This document shows, in pieces, positions 63,187 to 64,000 of a stretch of 64,000 nt of DNA. Position 1 is the first letter of the stretch; each line of letters begins with the position of its first letter. The translations under genes were made by a program, and so were the position numbers. The notes under the pieces were generated by a model that was given only the letters and a program-made list of their open reading frames with translations, was not told the DNA's origin and made no database searches. Source of the DNA: Rusavskia elegans (taxonomy: Eukaryota > Ascomycota > Lecanoromycetes > Teloschistales > Teloschistaceae); assembly GCA_011316305.1 (NCBI GenBank), contig SAUG01000070.1, positions 248,001-312,000 of the forward strand, read 5' to 3'.

Positions 63187-64000
63187 TATCTATTATTTTA
63201 GACAATATCTATATTTTAATTATTTTATTTTATAAAATACATTATATTTATTAATATTAATATTAGATTTTAAAAAAAAAATTAAATTTCAAAATTTTTA
63301 ATAGTTTTTTTAATATTAGCCAAATATTTAATAGATTTCCAAAATCTTTTATAAAATAGCGAATCGATTTACTAAATTAATTATTCGAATTTAATTTACA
63401 TTATATAAATGTTTAAATTTCTTCGATTTTTAATTCTTTTTCGTCTTTTATTAAAATAGATTAAAATTTCGGATTTCTATAGTTTAATAAATATTGAAAT
63501 TCTAATAAAAATATATAAAAAAAAGAAATTTTTAATTAATTCCGATGAATCTAATTTAAAGATTTATAAACTAGTTTACTTTTATATTTAAAAAAAATCT
63601 AATTATCTATAATCTATTTTCTACTTAGATCAAAAAGTATATATATTAGTATTTATAAATTATAAAGTCGGAAGGATTTACTATACTGCGAAGCGATTGC
63701 CAAATCTTTCGGGTACTAAACGCGCTAATAGCTAGAGATTCTAATAAAATAAAAACTCTATACGAAAAAGATTTTTCTTTCTATTAATTAGTTCTATCTT
63801 TTAATAGACTTTTTTCTTATATCTATCTACTACGTAGATTTTCAAACGGAATCTAGGTTTTATAGTTCTAATTTATCCGAAGTTTCAAGACTATCTAATA
63901 GTAAAGATATTGTTATAAAAATATATATAGTAATATACGCGAGCTTAAAAGATAGTATTTATATTTTTCTAGTATTATTACCGACGATAAAAACTAAAGT
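63187..64000. other. RIP-mutated AT-rich DNA
   Basis: No gene or classifiable element seen up to the window end. Confidence 0.45.

Overview
The window looks like an AT-rich isochore of a filamentous ascomycete (Pezizomycotina). Almost all of it carries the footprint of repeat-induced point mutation (RIP). TpA is extremely common, CpA and TpG are nearly absent, and CpG is kept. In the first 60 bases I count 12 TpA, 0 CpA and 1 TpG. Reading frames in these tracts are full of TAA and TAG where transposon proteins would have CAA, CAG or TGG. Short open frames scattered through the AT-rich parts have no coding signature and are not annotated as genes. The species cannot be named from this sequence.

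One convincing gene sits in a normal-composition island at about 32.04-36.79 kb. It is a multi-exon minus-strand gene for a GT28/GT1-type UDP-sugar:sterol glycosyltransferase-like protein. I reconstruct 8 exons and about 1277 residues. The C-terminal half carries a VPS13-like segment and five good, plus one degenerate, ubiquitin-interacting-type motifs. The N-terminus needs a non-canonical GC-AG intron; without it the gene has two in-frame TAA codons. A second, smaller normal-composition patch (about 30.38-30.96 kb) holds only a weak 87-codon frame.

The rest is a layered transposon graveyard whose insertion history can be read from target-site duplications. (1) A hAT-like family with termini of the type TAGACTGGCC, CpG-rich subterminal repeats and 8-bp duplications has at least a dozen insertions of 160 bp to about 1.9 kb, including nested ones. 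(2) SINE1 is a tRNA-derived family of about 425 bp with A and B boxes, in six copies. (3) SINE2 is a second tRNA-like family with a 13-bp tandem tail; one copy is split by an LTR element. (4) Family R1, about 950 bp, has no recognisable coding content, a 3' end of type AACTAA and duplications of 9-14 bp; it has at least eight long copies. (5) LTR retrotransposons include a 2.0 kb element with 183-bp LTRs (3.7-5.7 kb), a chromodomain-bearing Ty3/gypsy element (19.1-22.6 kb), a nested minus-strand gypsy element (about 41.5-49.8 kb) and a plus-strand gypsy remnant cut by a hAT insertion (about 52.4-54.4 kb). (6) A TIR element with TA duplication lies at 55.2-57.0 kb.

Degree of mutation differs between copies. 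The R1 copies at 55.4 and 60.3 kb, the TIR element and two or three short tracts keep many CpA/TpG sites and are probably younger. The glycosyltransferase gene is the only feature likely to make a protein.
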